A stretch of 23,081 nt of DNA from JAYEHC01 sp964490635 (GCA_964490635.1 CAZBCK010000012.1:1-23081), one strand, 5' to 3'. Shown: positions 1 to 5,904, numbered from the stretch's first letter. The notes: a model not told the origin generated them from the letters alone. Numbers and translations are program-made.

Positions 1-51
1 TTATAGGATTAACGCCGAGTTCTTTGAAAAAAGAGAGAAAAGTTATTTTTC

Positions 52-97
52 AGGGCATCAAGTTGATTGCAACTATTTGTAATTAATTTGATGCTCT
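52..97 (+). other. Nested stem-loop region of unknown role
   Basis: A 10-bp stem (52-61 with 88-97, one G-T pair) encloses a second short hairpin (GTTG 62-65 with CAAC 70-73, loop ATTG). It lies upstream of a terminator-like hairpin and a small plus-strand ORF. It could be a small RNA, a leader element or a worn repeat. I recognise no riboswitch class. Confidence 0.3.
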
Positions 98-107
98 GGA
101 GAAAAAC

Positions 108-146
108 CTAAAAAACAAACTGTGCAAACAGTGGGTTATTTTTTAT
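108..146 (+). terminator. Terminator-like hairpin with GCAA loop
   Basis: ACTGT (119-123), GCAA, ACAGT (128-132) is a perfect hairpin. AAC/GTT flanks can pair across a small internal loop, and a T-rich run follows (GTTATTTTTTAT). It could end a transcript from upstream or act as an attenuator before the ORF at 179. The base-paired part is short, so strength is uncertain. Confidence 0.4.
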
Positions 147-178
147 AAAAACAGAGCAGGTAACAATGAGGTATAAAT

Positions 179-325
179 ATGAAACCAGTATTGATGTTAG
201 CGTTGGTCATCGCGTTTACCGGACTTGTCCTGTTTGTGCTCGACAACCAAGAGTCTGTTCCCGCTTTTTTGGACTTGGACGAATTGCATTTCGTATGCGG
301 TTACGGGTGGTCAACCAATAGGTGA
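179..325 (+). CDS. Small single-pass membrane peptide, possibly the intact part of a broken gene
   Basis: This 48-aa ORF starts MKPVLMLALVIAFTGL. Residues 3-21 form one hydrophobic helix, and an acidic tail (DNQESVPAFLDLDEL) follows. GAGGT sits about 8 nt before the ATG, which supports translation. The DNA looks richer in G and C than the neighbouring genes. Coding-like peptides continue in the other two frames just past residue 36 (SYAVTGGQPIGD, then TFVGFDSEGNPLLEVE ending at 375). The ORF may therefore be the start of a roughly 65-aa anchored or secreted protein disrupted by two small indels. I recognise no family. An independent short membrane peptide is the alternative. Confidence 0.45.
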   Translation: MKPVLMLALVIAFTGLVLFVLDNQESVPAFLDLDELHFVCGYGWSTNR

Positions 326-402
326 CCTTTGTCGGATTTGATTCAGAAGGAAATCCGTTGCTTGAAGTTGAGTAGCGGAAAATTTCTCTCTTTTCTTTTT
401 TC

Positions 403-426
403 CACTCCATAAAATATTGTGGAGTG
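403..426. repeat. Short hairpin CACTCCA/TGGAGTG
   Basis: A 7-bp perfect stem (403-409 with 420-426) with an AT loop. The same CACTCCATG core recurs at 631-639 and 647-655 in the atpA downstream repeat, so it is probably part of the same dispersed repeat family. Confidence 0.4.
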
Positions 427-462
427 CAAAAAGGAAAATTATAATTTCAACGATCATCCCGA

Positions 463-494
463 GGTGACGGGCACCTTCGGGGGTGCCCGTCACC
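463..494. repeat. Perfect 13-bp GC-rich hairpin
   Basis: GGTGACGGGCACC (463-475) is exactly complementary to 482-494, with a 6-nt loop. It is much more GC-rich than its surroundings. No T-run follows directly on either strand, so it is not a classical terminator. It lies between converging transcripts (small ORF on plus, atpA on minus) and could stabilise 3' ends. Confidence 0.5.
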
Positions 495-499
495 GTTAG

Positions 500-528
500 A
501 GAAGCAGTTTTAGAGAGCTGTTTTTTTG
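500..528 (+). terminator. Weak plus-strand terminator candidate
   Basis: GCAGTT and AGCTGT flank the loop TTAGAG and are followed directly by a run of T (521-527). The stem is short and contains G-T pairs. The position suits the end of the transcript from the small ORF at 179. Confidence 0.3.
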
Positions 529-537
529 GTGGGGAAT

Positions 538-643
538 ATATCATGGGGTGTTGAGCGTAGCGGTAGCGGAGTTCAACTCGAAGTATCATTTGATGTGTTT
601 TCAGGTAGAACTTCGCTATCGCTCGTTCTACACTCCATGATAT
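538..643. repeat. Imperfect 40-bp inverted repeat downstream of atpA
   Basis: The arm 538-577 pairs with 605-643 with a handful of mismatches around a 27-nt loop. It starts 15 nt past the atpA stop codon in the minus direction. It is probably a palindromic mobile-repeat remnant that also folds in the 3' end of the atp mRNA. Confidence 0.6.
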
Positions 644-657
644 TTACACTCCATGTT

Positions 658-2157
658 TTAACTCACAAACCCTTTCTTAAATTCCCCAACAACTTCTTTT
701 AACTTCTTGTCAATCTCTTCCGAAATATCTCCTTCTTCAGCGATTTTATCTAAAATATCCTGATGCTTGTCGGTCATAAATTCCAAATACTGTTTTTCAA
801 ATTCTTTCATTTTCTCCACTTCAATATCATCCAAAAGTCCGTTCACTGTCGCGAAAATAATGGCTACTTGTTTTTCAACCGGCATCGGGCAGTATTGATC
901 TTGCTTTAAAATTTCCGTGAGCCGTTTTCCTCTTTCAATCCTTTTCTTTGTCTCTTCATCCAAGTCAGAGCTAAATTGCGCGAAAGCGGCAAGCTCTCGG
1001 AATTGCGCCAGTTCCAGTCTTAACTTTCCGGCAACTTTTTTCATTGCTTTTATCTGCGCGTTAGACCCAACACGAGAAACGGAAATTCCGGGATTGATCG
1101 CTGGTCGGATTCCCTGATAAAATAAATCCGTCTCTAAAAATATCTGTCCGTCTGTGATTGAAATTATATTTGTCGGAATGTACGCGCTCACATCTCCCGC
1201 TTGTGTTTCAATGATCGGCAGAGCGGTTAACGAACCGCCACCGTATTTTTTGTCCATCTTTGCCGCTCTTTCCAGAAGGCGGGAATGCAAATAAAATATA
1301 TCGCCCGGGTACGCTTCTCTTCCCGGTGGTCTTCTTAAAATAAGAGAAACTTGCCGATATGCCCAGGCGTGTTTGCTCAAATCATCATAAATTATCAAAG
1401 CGTCTTTGCCTTTGTCCATAAAATATTCTCCCATCGCGCATCCGGCGTAAGGAGCAATATAGGACATTGCGGCGGGATCGGAAGCACTGGCGAGAACGAT
1501 AATCGTGTGTTCCATCGCTCCGCTTTCTTCCAGTTGCTTGACAATTTTTGCTATTTTTGATTTTTTCTGACCGATGGCAACATAAATGCAAATTACTCCT
1601 TTGCCTTTTTGATTGATGATTGTATCAATGGCAATGGCTGTTTTTCCGGTTTGTCTGTCTCCAATAATTAATTCTCTTTGTCCTCTGCCGATTGGGATCA
1701 TAGAATCAACTGCTTTAATTCCTGTTTGCAGGGGAGTATTCACTGATTTTCTGGTGATTACGCCCGGAGCGACTTTTTCAATCGGATAGAACTTTTCAGT
1801 TTTAATCTCTCCTTTTTCGTCGATTTGTTGTCCGAGAGCGTTAACGACTCTGCCAACCAGATCATCTCCAACAGGAACTTCCAGAATTCTCCCTGTGCTT
1901 TTGACAATATCTCCCTCCTTTATTTTTAAATAATTTCCTAAGATCATAACTCCAACTTCATCTTCTTCAAGATTAAGCGCGACGCCAAAAATCTGATTCG
2001 GAAATTCAAGAAGCTCCCCACTTTTGACATTGGTTAGTCCGTTCAGTGTCGCGACCCCGTCAGCTATTTTCATAACCTGTCCGATTTTTTCAACCCGTGT
2101 TTCAAGTTTTGCCTCGCTGATTTGCTGTTTTAATGTTTCAATAATATGGCTATTCAT
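658..2157 (-). CDS. atpA: ATP synthase F1 subunit alpha
   Basis: This 499-aa protein is the non-catalytic nucleotide-binding subunit of the F1 hexamer, on the cytoplasmic side of the membrane. It has the P-loop GDRQTGKT (residues 166-173), the Walker B segment LIIYDD (254-259), the RRPPGREAYPGD signature (275-286) and the arginine-finger segment SVSRVGSNAQ (R362). Its length is normal for the family. It is the last gene of the minus-strand operon here. A 207-bp palindromic element separates it from atpH upstream. No Shine-Dalgarno sequence precedes the ATG, as for the other large genes. Downstream there is an inverted repeat and no atpG, so the usual alpha-gamma-beta-epsilon continuation is absent at this locus. 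Confidence 0.98.
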   Translation of the reverse strand: MNSHIIETLKQQISEAKLETRVEKIGQVMKIADGVATLNGLTNVKSGELLEFPNQIFGVALNLEEDEVGVMILGNYLKIKEGDIVKSTGRILEVPVGDDLVGRVVNALGQQIDEKGEIKTEKFYPIEKVAPGVITRKSVNTPLQTGIKAVDSMIPIGRGQRELIIGDRQTGKTAIAIDTIINQKGKGVICIYVAIGQKKSKIAKIVKQLEESGAMEHTIIVLASASDPAAMSYIAPYAGCAMGEYFMDKGKDALIIYDDLSKHAWAYRQVSLILRRPPGREAYPGDIFYLHSRLLERAAKMDKKYGGGSLTALPIIETQAGDVSAYIPTNIISITDGQIFLETDLFYQGIRPAINPGISVSRVGSNAQIKAMKKVAGKLRLELAQFRELAAFAQFSSDLDEETKKRIERGKRLTEILKQDQYCPMPVEKQVAIIFATVNGLLDDIEVEKMKEFEKQYLEFMTDKHQDILDKIAEEGDISEEIDKKLKEVVGEFKKGFVS

Positions 2158-2184
2158 AAATATATTGTTATGTTGTTTATAATC

Positions 2185-2391
2185 TTGTCATTCTGAACTT
2201 GTTTCAGAATCTTCGTTATACTAGTTTCAACCTGTATTATTTACAATACATTTTTAATATGCGATGCAAACACAATTATCTTTCTATAATAATACAGCTA
2301 TTGTATTTTTAACTTATTCAAAAGATTGATGATTTGTAGGTTTGGTTAGTCGTAAAAGAAAGCAGATTCTGAAACAAGTTCAGAATGACAA
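2185..2391. mobile_element. MITE-like element with 28-bp perfect terminal inverted repeats
   Basis: The left end 2185-2212 (TTGTCATTCTGAACTTGTTT...) is the exact inverse of 2364-2391. Each end is itself a hairpin (TTCTGAA/TTCAGAA). The interior is AT-rich and noncoding. It fills the atpH-atpA spacer and abuts the atpH stop codon. The same ends bound 12628-12802, and a single copy of one end lies at 3687-3713. Non-autonomous transposon or REP-like repeat is inferred; no transposase is present. Confidence 0.75.
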
Positions 2392-2778
2392 TTACACCAA
2401 ATTCTTTTCTAATTCCTCCAATTTTCTTTTCACGCTTCCGTCAATCAAAGTGTCGTCATTTATTTTAATTATTATTCCTCCAATTAACGCTTTGTCAATT
2501 TTTTCTTCAATTTCAATTTGATCGTTGAACTTATGAATAATTTTATTTAATATTGCCGAGTCCATTTTGGCGTTACTCGTAATCTCAATCTTTGAAATAT
2601 TTTTTTCTTTTCTATAGCATTCGTGAAATTTATCTATGATCTTATCAACTAAAGACAGATCGTTATTTTTTTTAAGAATATCTATGAATTTCTTTATTCT
2701 TTTCTCAATTTCAATCTGATCAACATTTTTTGTTGATTCATATAAGCTAATTGCGTATTGTTTCGGGATTATTTTCAT
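2392..2778 (-). CDS. atpH: ATP synthase F1 subunit delta, short form
   Basis: This 128-aa protein is the peripheral-stalk subunit joining the top of F1 to subunit b. The N-terminal half is helical (YAISLYESTKN... FIDILKKNNDLSLVDKIIDKF). The C-terminal family signature is clear: IGGIIIKINDDTLIDGSVKRKLEEL. Most bacterial delta subunits are about 175-180 aa, so this is a reduced form lacking roughly 50 residues. I chose the ATG at 2778. A longer reading to 2847 only adds residues encoded by the adjacent repeat element (HLDSRLCGNDK). The gene sits between atpF and atpA, with palindromic elements on both sides. Confidence 0.9.
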   Translation of the reverse strand: MKIIPKQYAISLYESTKNVDQIEIEKRIKKFIDILKKNNDLSLVDKIIDKFHECYRKEKNISKIEITSNAKMDSAILNKIIHKFNDQIEIEEKIDKALIGGIIIKINDDTLIDGSVKRKLEELEKNLV

Positions 2779-2803
2779 AGAAATTAAATTGTTACTGTCG
2801 TAT

Positions 2804-2975
2804 TTGTCATTCCCGCATAGGCGGGAATCCAGGTGAAATATTATCAATCATTATTTTTATAACAATAGTATCGCAAACAAATTAGAAGTAATATTTTATG
2901 ATATTTAAACTGTCATAATGATATTTTAAAACTAAAGGTATTGCGTCTGGACTCTCGCCTCTACAGGAATGACAA
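2804..2975. mobile_element. MITE-like element, family GTCATTCCCG, copy 1
   Basis: The ends 2804-2833 and about 2946-2975 are imperfect inverted repeats; the left end is itself a hairpin (CCCGC/GCGGG). The interior is AT-rich. The right half of the element at 13712-13923 matches the inverse of 2804-2915 closely, including a stretch around ATTACTTCTAATTTGTTTGC. It lies in the atpF-atpH spacer, 8 bp from the atpF stop codon. Confidence 0.75.
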
Positions 2976-2983
2976 GTGGCAAT

Positions 2984-3478
2984 CTACATCTTCGCCAGCG
3001 TCTCATCTGCCAATTTTTTCTGTTTATTCTCATCAATATCATTTCCCATAATTTTCTTTGCGATTAAAACAGAAATTTCGGCGATTTCCTTTTTTGTTTC
3101 CTTAATAGATTTTTCTTTCTCCGCTTTGATCTCCAGTTTTGCTTTTTCAACAATTTCCTGTGTTTTGCTTTTTGTTCTTTCTATTGCTTCCTGCGCTTTT
3201 TGTTCTGATATTTTATATGCTTCTTTGACTATTTCCCCCGCTTCTTCTCTGGCTTTTTTAATTTCAGCAATTTTTGTCTCTTCTGTATTTTTCAATTCTT
3301 CTTTAATTTTTTTTGCTTGCTTTAAACTTTTGTCAATTTTATCGGATCTTTCCTTAAGCATTTTTAAAACTGGTTTGTAAGCGAGCCGTTGTAAAATAAT
3401 TAAAAGCAAAATAAAATTAATCGCTTGAGCAATGATTAATTTATAATCCAATCCTAGTTTTGTGAATATTTCCGGCAT
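2984..3478 (-). CDS. atpF: ATP synthase F0 subunit b
   Basis: This 164-aa protein forms the peripheral stalk that holds F1 against the rotor torque. A short N-terminal segment (MPEIFTKLGLDYK) is followed by one membrane helix (about residues 14-31, LIIAQAINFILLLIILQRLA). A long charged coiled coil then runs to the C-terminus (KPVLKMLKERSDKIDKSLKQ and on). Length and layout are typical of bacterial b subunits. It lies between the 49-aa membrane protein gene and atpH in the operon. No Shine-Dalgarno sequence is visible before the ATG. Confidence 0.93.
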   Translation of the reverse strand: MPEIFTKLGLDYKLIIAQAINFILLLIILQRLAYKPVLKMLKERSDKIDKSLKQAKKIKEELKNTEETKIAEIKKAREEAGEIVKEAYKISEQKAQEAIERTKSKTQEIVEKAKLEIKAEKEKSIKETKKEIAEISVLIAKKIMGNDIDENKQKKLADETLAKM

Positions 3479-3485
3479 AGGGAAG

Positions 3486-3515
3486 AAGTTAAAAGTTTAT
3501 AAAGTTGAAAGTAAA
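3486..3515. repeat. Dispersed AGTTAAAAGTTTATAAA repeat, copy 1
   Basis: The AT-rich motif AGTTAAAAGTTTATAAAGTTGAAAG appears just upstream of atpF. It recurs in the same direction at about 5410-5445 and inverted at about 5949-5973 before clpC. It may be a small dispersed repeat; chance similarity in AT-rich DNA cannot be excluded. Confidence 0.4.
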
Positions 3516-3518
3516 TTT

Positions 3519-3649
3519 ATCATTCCGACTGGAGAGAATGAGGTGCGAATAAACGGAATGGAGGAATCTCTCTAAAACGGAAATTTTCTTAGTAAACATT
3601 TTATGTGGTTAAGAGGGATCTTTCGGCTCCTATCGTCGCTCGGGATGAT
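3519..3649. mobile_element. MITE-like element with ATCATYCCGA ends
   Basis: The left end (ATCATTCCGACTGGAG...) and the inverse of the right end (ATCATCCCGAGCGACG...) are related terminal repeats about 40 nt long. They enclose an AT-rich centre. The element sits between atpF and the 49-aa membrane gene, next to a single end of another family at 3687-3713. Confidence 0.55.
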
Positions 3650-3686
3650 TAGTGTCTTGTGGATTCAATCGTTGCAATGGTATAAT

Positions 3687-3713
3687 AGATTCTGAAACAA
3701 GTTCAGAATGACA
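3687..3713. repeat. Solo end of the TTCTGAAACAAGTTCAGAA family
   Basis: These 27 nt are identical to the right end of the element at 2185-2391. The copy is palindromic (TTCTGAA, ACAAG loop region, TTCAGAA). No partner end is found nearby, so it is a solo or truncated copy. Confidence 0.6.
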
Positions 3714-3760
3714 GGAAATTAAGCTTTAAGAAAAAGGAGAAAAGAAATTTTGATTTTTCT

Positions 3761-3910
3761 TTATCTCTCCGTTAAAAATTTATCTGTGCCTAATACTATT
3801 CCAATGAATAGTATGAAATAAATGCCTCCGAAGATGATATCGTCATTCATCAGAAATGCAATCATCAGGAACCCAAGAATAATTTGGACTCCAAATGATA
3901 GTGTTTTCAT
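3761..3910 (-). CDS. Small two-helix membrane protein within the atp operon
   Basis: This 49-aa ORF reads MKTLSFGVQIILGFLMIAFL and on to FGGIYFILFIGIVLGTDKF. Two hydrophobic helices (about 6-20 and 27-41) are joined by the turn MNDDI, and the end is charged (DKFLTER). A strong AGGAGG (3929-3934) precedes it, but about 18 nt from the ATG, which is longer than usual. It lies between atpE and atpF, where standard operons have no gene. An assembly factor or accessory of the F0 sector, of the AtpI/AtpZ kind, is a guess from size and place only. I recognise no homologue. Confidence 0.65.
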   Translation of the reverse strand: MKTLSFGVQIILGFLMIAFLMNDDIIFGGIYFILFIGIVLGTDKFLTER

Positions 3911-3994
3911 TGTTCTTATTGTTATTTACCTCCTTTTTTCCCTTTATCTCAAAACTCAATTTTTAAAGAAAGAAGTTGTTTAAAATAATCTATT

Positions 3995-4022
3995 TAAGGG
4001 GAAGATGAAAATCTTCCCCTTA
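3995..4022 (-). promoter_or_regulatory. Perfect 12-bp hairpin after atpE
   Basis: TAAGGGGAAGAT (3995-4006) pairs fully with 4011-4022 across a 4-nt loop. It starts 11 nt beyond the atpE stop codon in the direction of transcription. The following minus-strand sequence is AT-rich but lacks a clean T-run. It may stabilise the atpE message or partly terminate, raising c-subunit yield relative to downstream genes; this role is inferred. Confidence 0.6.
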
Positions 4023-4033
4023 GCATAAACTAT

Positions 4034-4267
4034 TTACACAAATTTAATAATCAACGCAACTACCAAAGCGTAGATTGCGATTGCTTCGGCGAAGGCGATT
4101 GCCAAGATCATCGCGCCTTGGATTTTGCCTGCCGCTTCGGGGTTTCTGCCAATTGCTTCCATCGCTTTTCCGCCCAGAAAACCAATGGCGATTGCCGGCG
4201 CAAAAACACCCAGTCCAATTGTAATAGCCGGAGCAATGATTTTTACACCTTCTGCATCTAAGATCAT
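4034..4267 (-). CDS. atpE: ATP synthase F0 subunit c
   Basis: This 77-aa protein is the rotor-ring proteolipid. Two membrane helices are joined by the polar loop GRNPEA (40-45). The proton-binding carboxylate is E61 in AFAEAIAIY. Sodium-binding signatures are missing: alanine follows the glutamate, and the helix-1 glutamine position carries isoleucine, so proton coupling is likely. The helix-1 glycine pattern is unusual: where most c subunits have GxGxGxG, this one has GVFAPAIAIG, with a proline at 24. A strong hairpin lies just downstream, and an element-filled spacer separates it from atpB upstream. Confidence 0.97.
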   Translation of the reverse strand: MILDAEGVKIIAPAITIGLGVFAPAIAIGFLGGKAMEAIGRNPEAAGKIQGAMILAIAFAEAIAIYALVVALIIKFV

Positions 4268-4355
4268 AATTTTTTTTATTAGTTAATTATAAATTATATA
4301 TAAGTATAATGAAATATTAAATTATATAACGATATTGTTTTAAGTTTTCTAAATT

Positions 4356-4474
4356 TTGTCATCTTGAAGGAGGTACGACTGAGAGATTTCTTAATTGAAA
4401 AAATATAACTGTTCTATTTACATAGTATCGTTTATAGATTTCTTACTCCGCTATGCTCCGTTTCGAAATGACAA
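4356..4474. mobile_element. MITE-like element in the atpB-atpE spacer
   Basis: The left end (TTGTCATCTTGAAGGAGG...AGATTTCTTA) and the right end (AGATTTCTTACTCCGC...GAAATGACAA) are related in inverse orientation, with an AT-rich centre. It is a different family from those in the other atp spacers. Confidence 0.6.
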
Positions 4475-4520
4475 ATTGGATTGGAAAATTTAGGATGATG
4501 TTGCTATATATTTAAAATGT

Positions 4521-5273
4521 CTAATGCGCCGTGACCGCAACTTTAAGAAAAACAAGGGTAAGCATTGCGAATACTAACGCTTGGATAAATCCGACAAATA
4601 ACTCTAAAGCGAAGAAGGGAACGGGAACGATAAAAGGCGCGAGCATTATTATCACGACCAGTAAAACTTCGCCCGCGAAAACATTTCCGAAAAGTCGAAA
4701 TGAGAAAGAGATCATTTTTGCGATTTCGCCGACAAGTTCCAATATTCCCACAAAAAAATTAATCGGTGAACTGAAGCTTATAAACTTTTTTCCATATTTA
4801 AAAAATCCCAAAAAGGCAATTCCAAAAATCTGAGTGGCGAATACGGAAATCATAGCAAGTGCTAGAGTTATATTTAAATCGCTATTTGCCGATCTTAGCA
4901 AAGGAACAAAAACAGAATGCTCTTCGCCACGCATTCCTTCTTTTGCAGTTTCAAAAAAACCGATTGAGCCAAATCCGGGAAGGAGCCCAAGCCAGTTTGA
5001 AATAATTATAAAAATAAAAATTGTTGCTACTAGCGGGAAGAATTGATAGGTCTGTTTTTTGTCTCCCGTAACATCGTCAATCATATTAAAAAGCGCTTCT
5101 ATGGGTATTTCAAACAGATTTTGCAATCCCCTCGGAATCTCTTTGATATTTCTTGTCGCAAAATAAGCGATGACAATCAAAACAACGGTTGTTATTAATG
5201 AAGCTATTAAGCTGTTTGTAATTGGCATTCCAAATATATTTGCTATAATCTCCGGGGTAATTGAAACATGCAT
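4521..5273 (-). CDS. atpB: ATP synthase F0 subunit a
   Basis: This 250-aa membrane protein provides the two proton half-channels next to the c ring. It has the family segments SNWLGLLPG (92-100), SFRLFGNVFAGE with the essential arginine R193, and the C-terminal FVGFIQALVFAMLTLVFL helix with Q231. Several hydrophobic helices cover residues 18-37, 80-98, 133-157, 170-190 and 203-243. It is the first gene of the operon and lies about 75 nt downstream of the likely transcription start. No Shine-Dalgarno sequence is visible. ATG 5273 gives a normal N-terminus. Confidence 0.97.
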   Translation of the reverse strand: MHVSITPEIIANIFGMPITNSLIASLITTVVLIVIAYFATRNIKEIPRGLQNLFEIPIEALFNMIDDVTGDKKQTYQFFPLVATIFIFIIISNWLGLLPGFGSIGFFETAKEGMRGEEHSVFVPLLRSANSDLNITLALAMISVFATQIFGIAFLGFFKYGKKFISFSSPINFFVGILELVGEIAKMISFSFRLFGNVFAGEVLLVVIIMLAPFIVPVPFFALELFVGFIQALVFAMLTLVFLKVAVTAH

Positions 5274-5308
5274 CTTTGCGCTGTCTTTAGAATTAAATTA
5301 GTTGACAT

Positions 5309-5336
5309 TTCCCTCTTGAGAGGGGTTAGGGGGTGT
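5309..5336. repeat. Solo CCCTCTTGAGAGGGG repeat
   Basis: CCCTCTTGAGAGGGGTTAGG is a hairpin-bearing repeat in the atpB 5' leader. It resembles the ends of the element at 18145-18300. It is a single copy without a partner here. Confidence 0.45.
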
Positions 5337-5354
5337 GCTTCCTAAAGCAACTTT

Positions 5355-5383
5355 AATCTAAGCTATTTTTTAAAAAATGTCAA
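5355..5383 (-). promoter_or_regulatory. Promoter of the atp operon
   Basis: On the minus strand TTGACA (5383-5378) is followed after 17 nt by TAGATT (5360-5355). The expected start is near 5348, giving a leader of about 75 nt before atpB. The leader contains the CCCTCTT repeat hairpin. Confidence 0.65.
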
Positions 5384-5409
5384 GGGTTGGAAAAAATAAA
5401 AAATAAAAA

Positions 5410-5445
5410 AGTTAAAAGTTTATAAAATTTACAAAGTTGAAAAGC
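5410..5445. repeat. Dispersed AGTTAAAAGTTTATAAA repeat, copy 2
   Basis: AGTTAAAAGTTTATAAA followed by AAAGTTGAAAAG matches the copy at 3486-3515 with a small insertion. A related inverted copy lies just before clpC (about 5949-5973). Confidence 0.4.
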
Positions 5446-5449
5446 TTTT

Positions 5450-5504
5450 ATAAAAAATAAGCTAGCAATTCTTAAGGTCAAATTATTTTGATGAATTGCT
5501 AGCT
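5450..5504 (-). terminator. Terminator of the 45-aa gene
   Basis: A perfect 12-bp inverted repeat (AGCTAGCAATTC at 5460-5471 with 5493-5504) lies just after the stop codon of the 45-aa gene. In the direction of transcription it is followed by TTATTTTTTAT. It separates this gene from the atp operon. Confidence 0.75.
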
Positions 5505-5509
5505 GCTGT

Positions 5510-5647
5510 CTAGTTCAGTTGCATGCCGTTAAATTTTCTCAATTTTTTGGCTCTTACTCTCTTTGCTCCGCTTACTTTTTCTCGAAGCTCATTCATTTTT
5601 CTATCTGCTCCTTTCAACCATTTGATTCCTATTTTTGTTTTTCTCAT
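5510..5647 (-). CDS. 45-aa basic protein, unknown
   Basis: The product starts MRKTKIGIKWLKGADRKMNE and ends KLRKFNGMQLN. It is rich in lysine and arginine, has no membrane segment and looks helical after residue 9, so nucleic-acid or ribosome contact is conceivable but unproven. AGGAGG (5655-5660) lies 7 nt before the ATG, an ideal spacing and one of very few strong ribosome-binding sites in the window. An 18-nt palindrome (5663-5680) lies directly upstream of that site. A consensus promoter at 5874-5901 and a terminator right after the stop make it a single-gene unit with a leader of about 220 nt. I recognise no family. Confidence 0.75.
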   Translation of the reverse strand: MRKTKIGIKWLKGADRKMNELREKVSGAKRVRAKKLRKFNGMQLN

Positions 5648-5662
5648 TTTTATTCCTCCTTC

Positions 5663-5680
5663 GCGTTTTTTAAAAAACGC
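5663..5680 (-). promoter_or_regulatory. Palindrome next to a ribosome-binding site
   Basis: GCGTTTTTTAAAAAACGC is a perfect 18-nt palindrome ending 2 nt from the AGGAGG of the 45-aa gene. As RNA it could fold beside the site and affect ribosome access. Function is inferred only from position. Confidence 0.4.
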
Positions 5681-5694
5681 TTTTATATTTCTGC

Positions 5695-5845
5695 TGAAGC
5701 AGTTGTGTAAATTTGTAAATATGGAGTCCTGACGAAAGTCAGGAAGAATAAAAATAAAATAATAATTATCCTCTTCCTGATTTTCGTCAGGGTTCCGATT
5801 ATTAGGACTCAAAGAACAATCGGCTAAATTTACACAAATGCTTCA
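5695..5845. repeat. 20-bp inverted repeat enclosing a smaller element
   Basis: TGAAGCAGTTGTGTAAATTT (5695-5714) matches the inverse of 5826-5845 with one mismatch. It encloses the hairpin-ended element 5723-5796. The whole lies in the leader of the 45-aa gene, so its RNA could fold into one long structure. Confidence 0.6.
5723..5796. mobile_element. Hairpin-ended miniature element, copy 1
   Basis: The ends 5723-5746 and 5773-5796 are inverse copies (GGAGTCCTGACGAAAGTCAG...). Each end forms its own hairpin, CCTGAC-GAAA-GTCAGG. A related element lies at 8588-8679. The total of 74 bp is very short for a MITE; a structured-RNA repeat is an alternative. Confidence 0.6.
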
Positions 5846-5873
5846 CAAGAATTTTTTTAAAGAACAACCCTGC

Positions 5874-5901
5874 ATCATACACGAAAATAAAAACTTGTCA
5901 A
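5874..5901 (-). promoter_or_regulatory. Promoter of the 45-aa gene
   Basis: On the minus strand TTGACA (5901-5896) is followed after 16 nt by TATGAT (5879-5874). It is back-to-back with a plus-strand promoter for clpC, so the two genes are divergent. Confidence 0.65.
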
Positions 5902-5904
5902 GAG

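Noticed and set aside
311..589. 92-aa minus-strand ORF after atpA
   Set aside because: It runs through two hairpin repeats, has no start signal, and much of its length is encoded by the palindrome at 463-494.
2779..2847. Upstream extension of atpH to 2847
   Set aside because: The extra residues (HLDSRLCGNDK) come from the repeat element 2804-2975; the family N-terminus starts at 2778.
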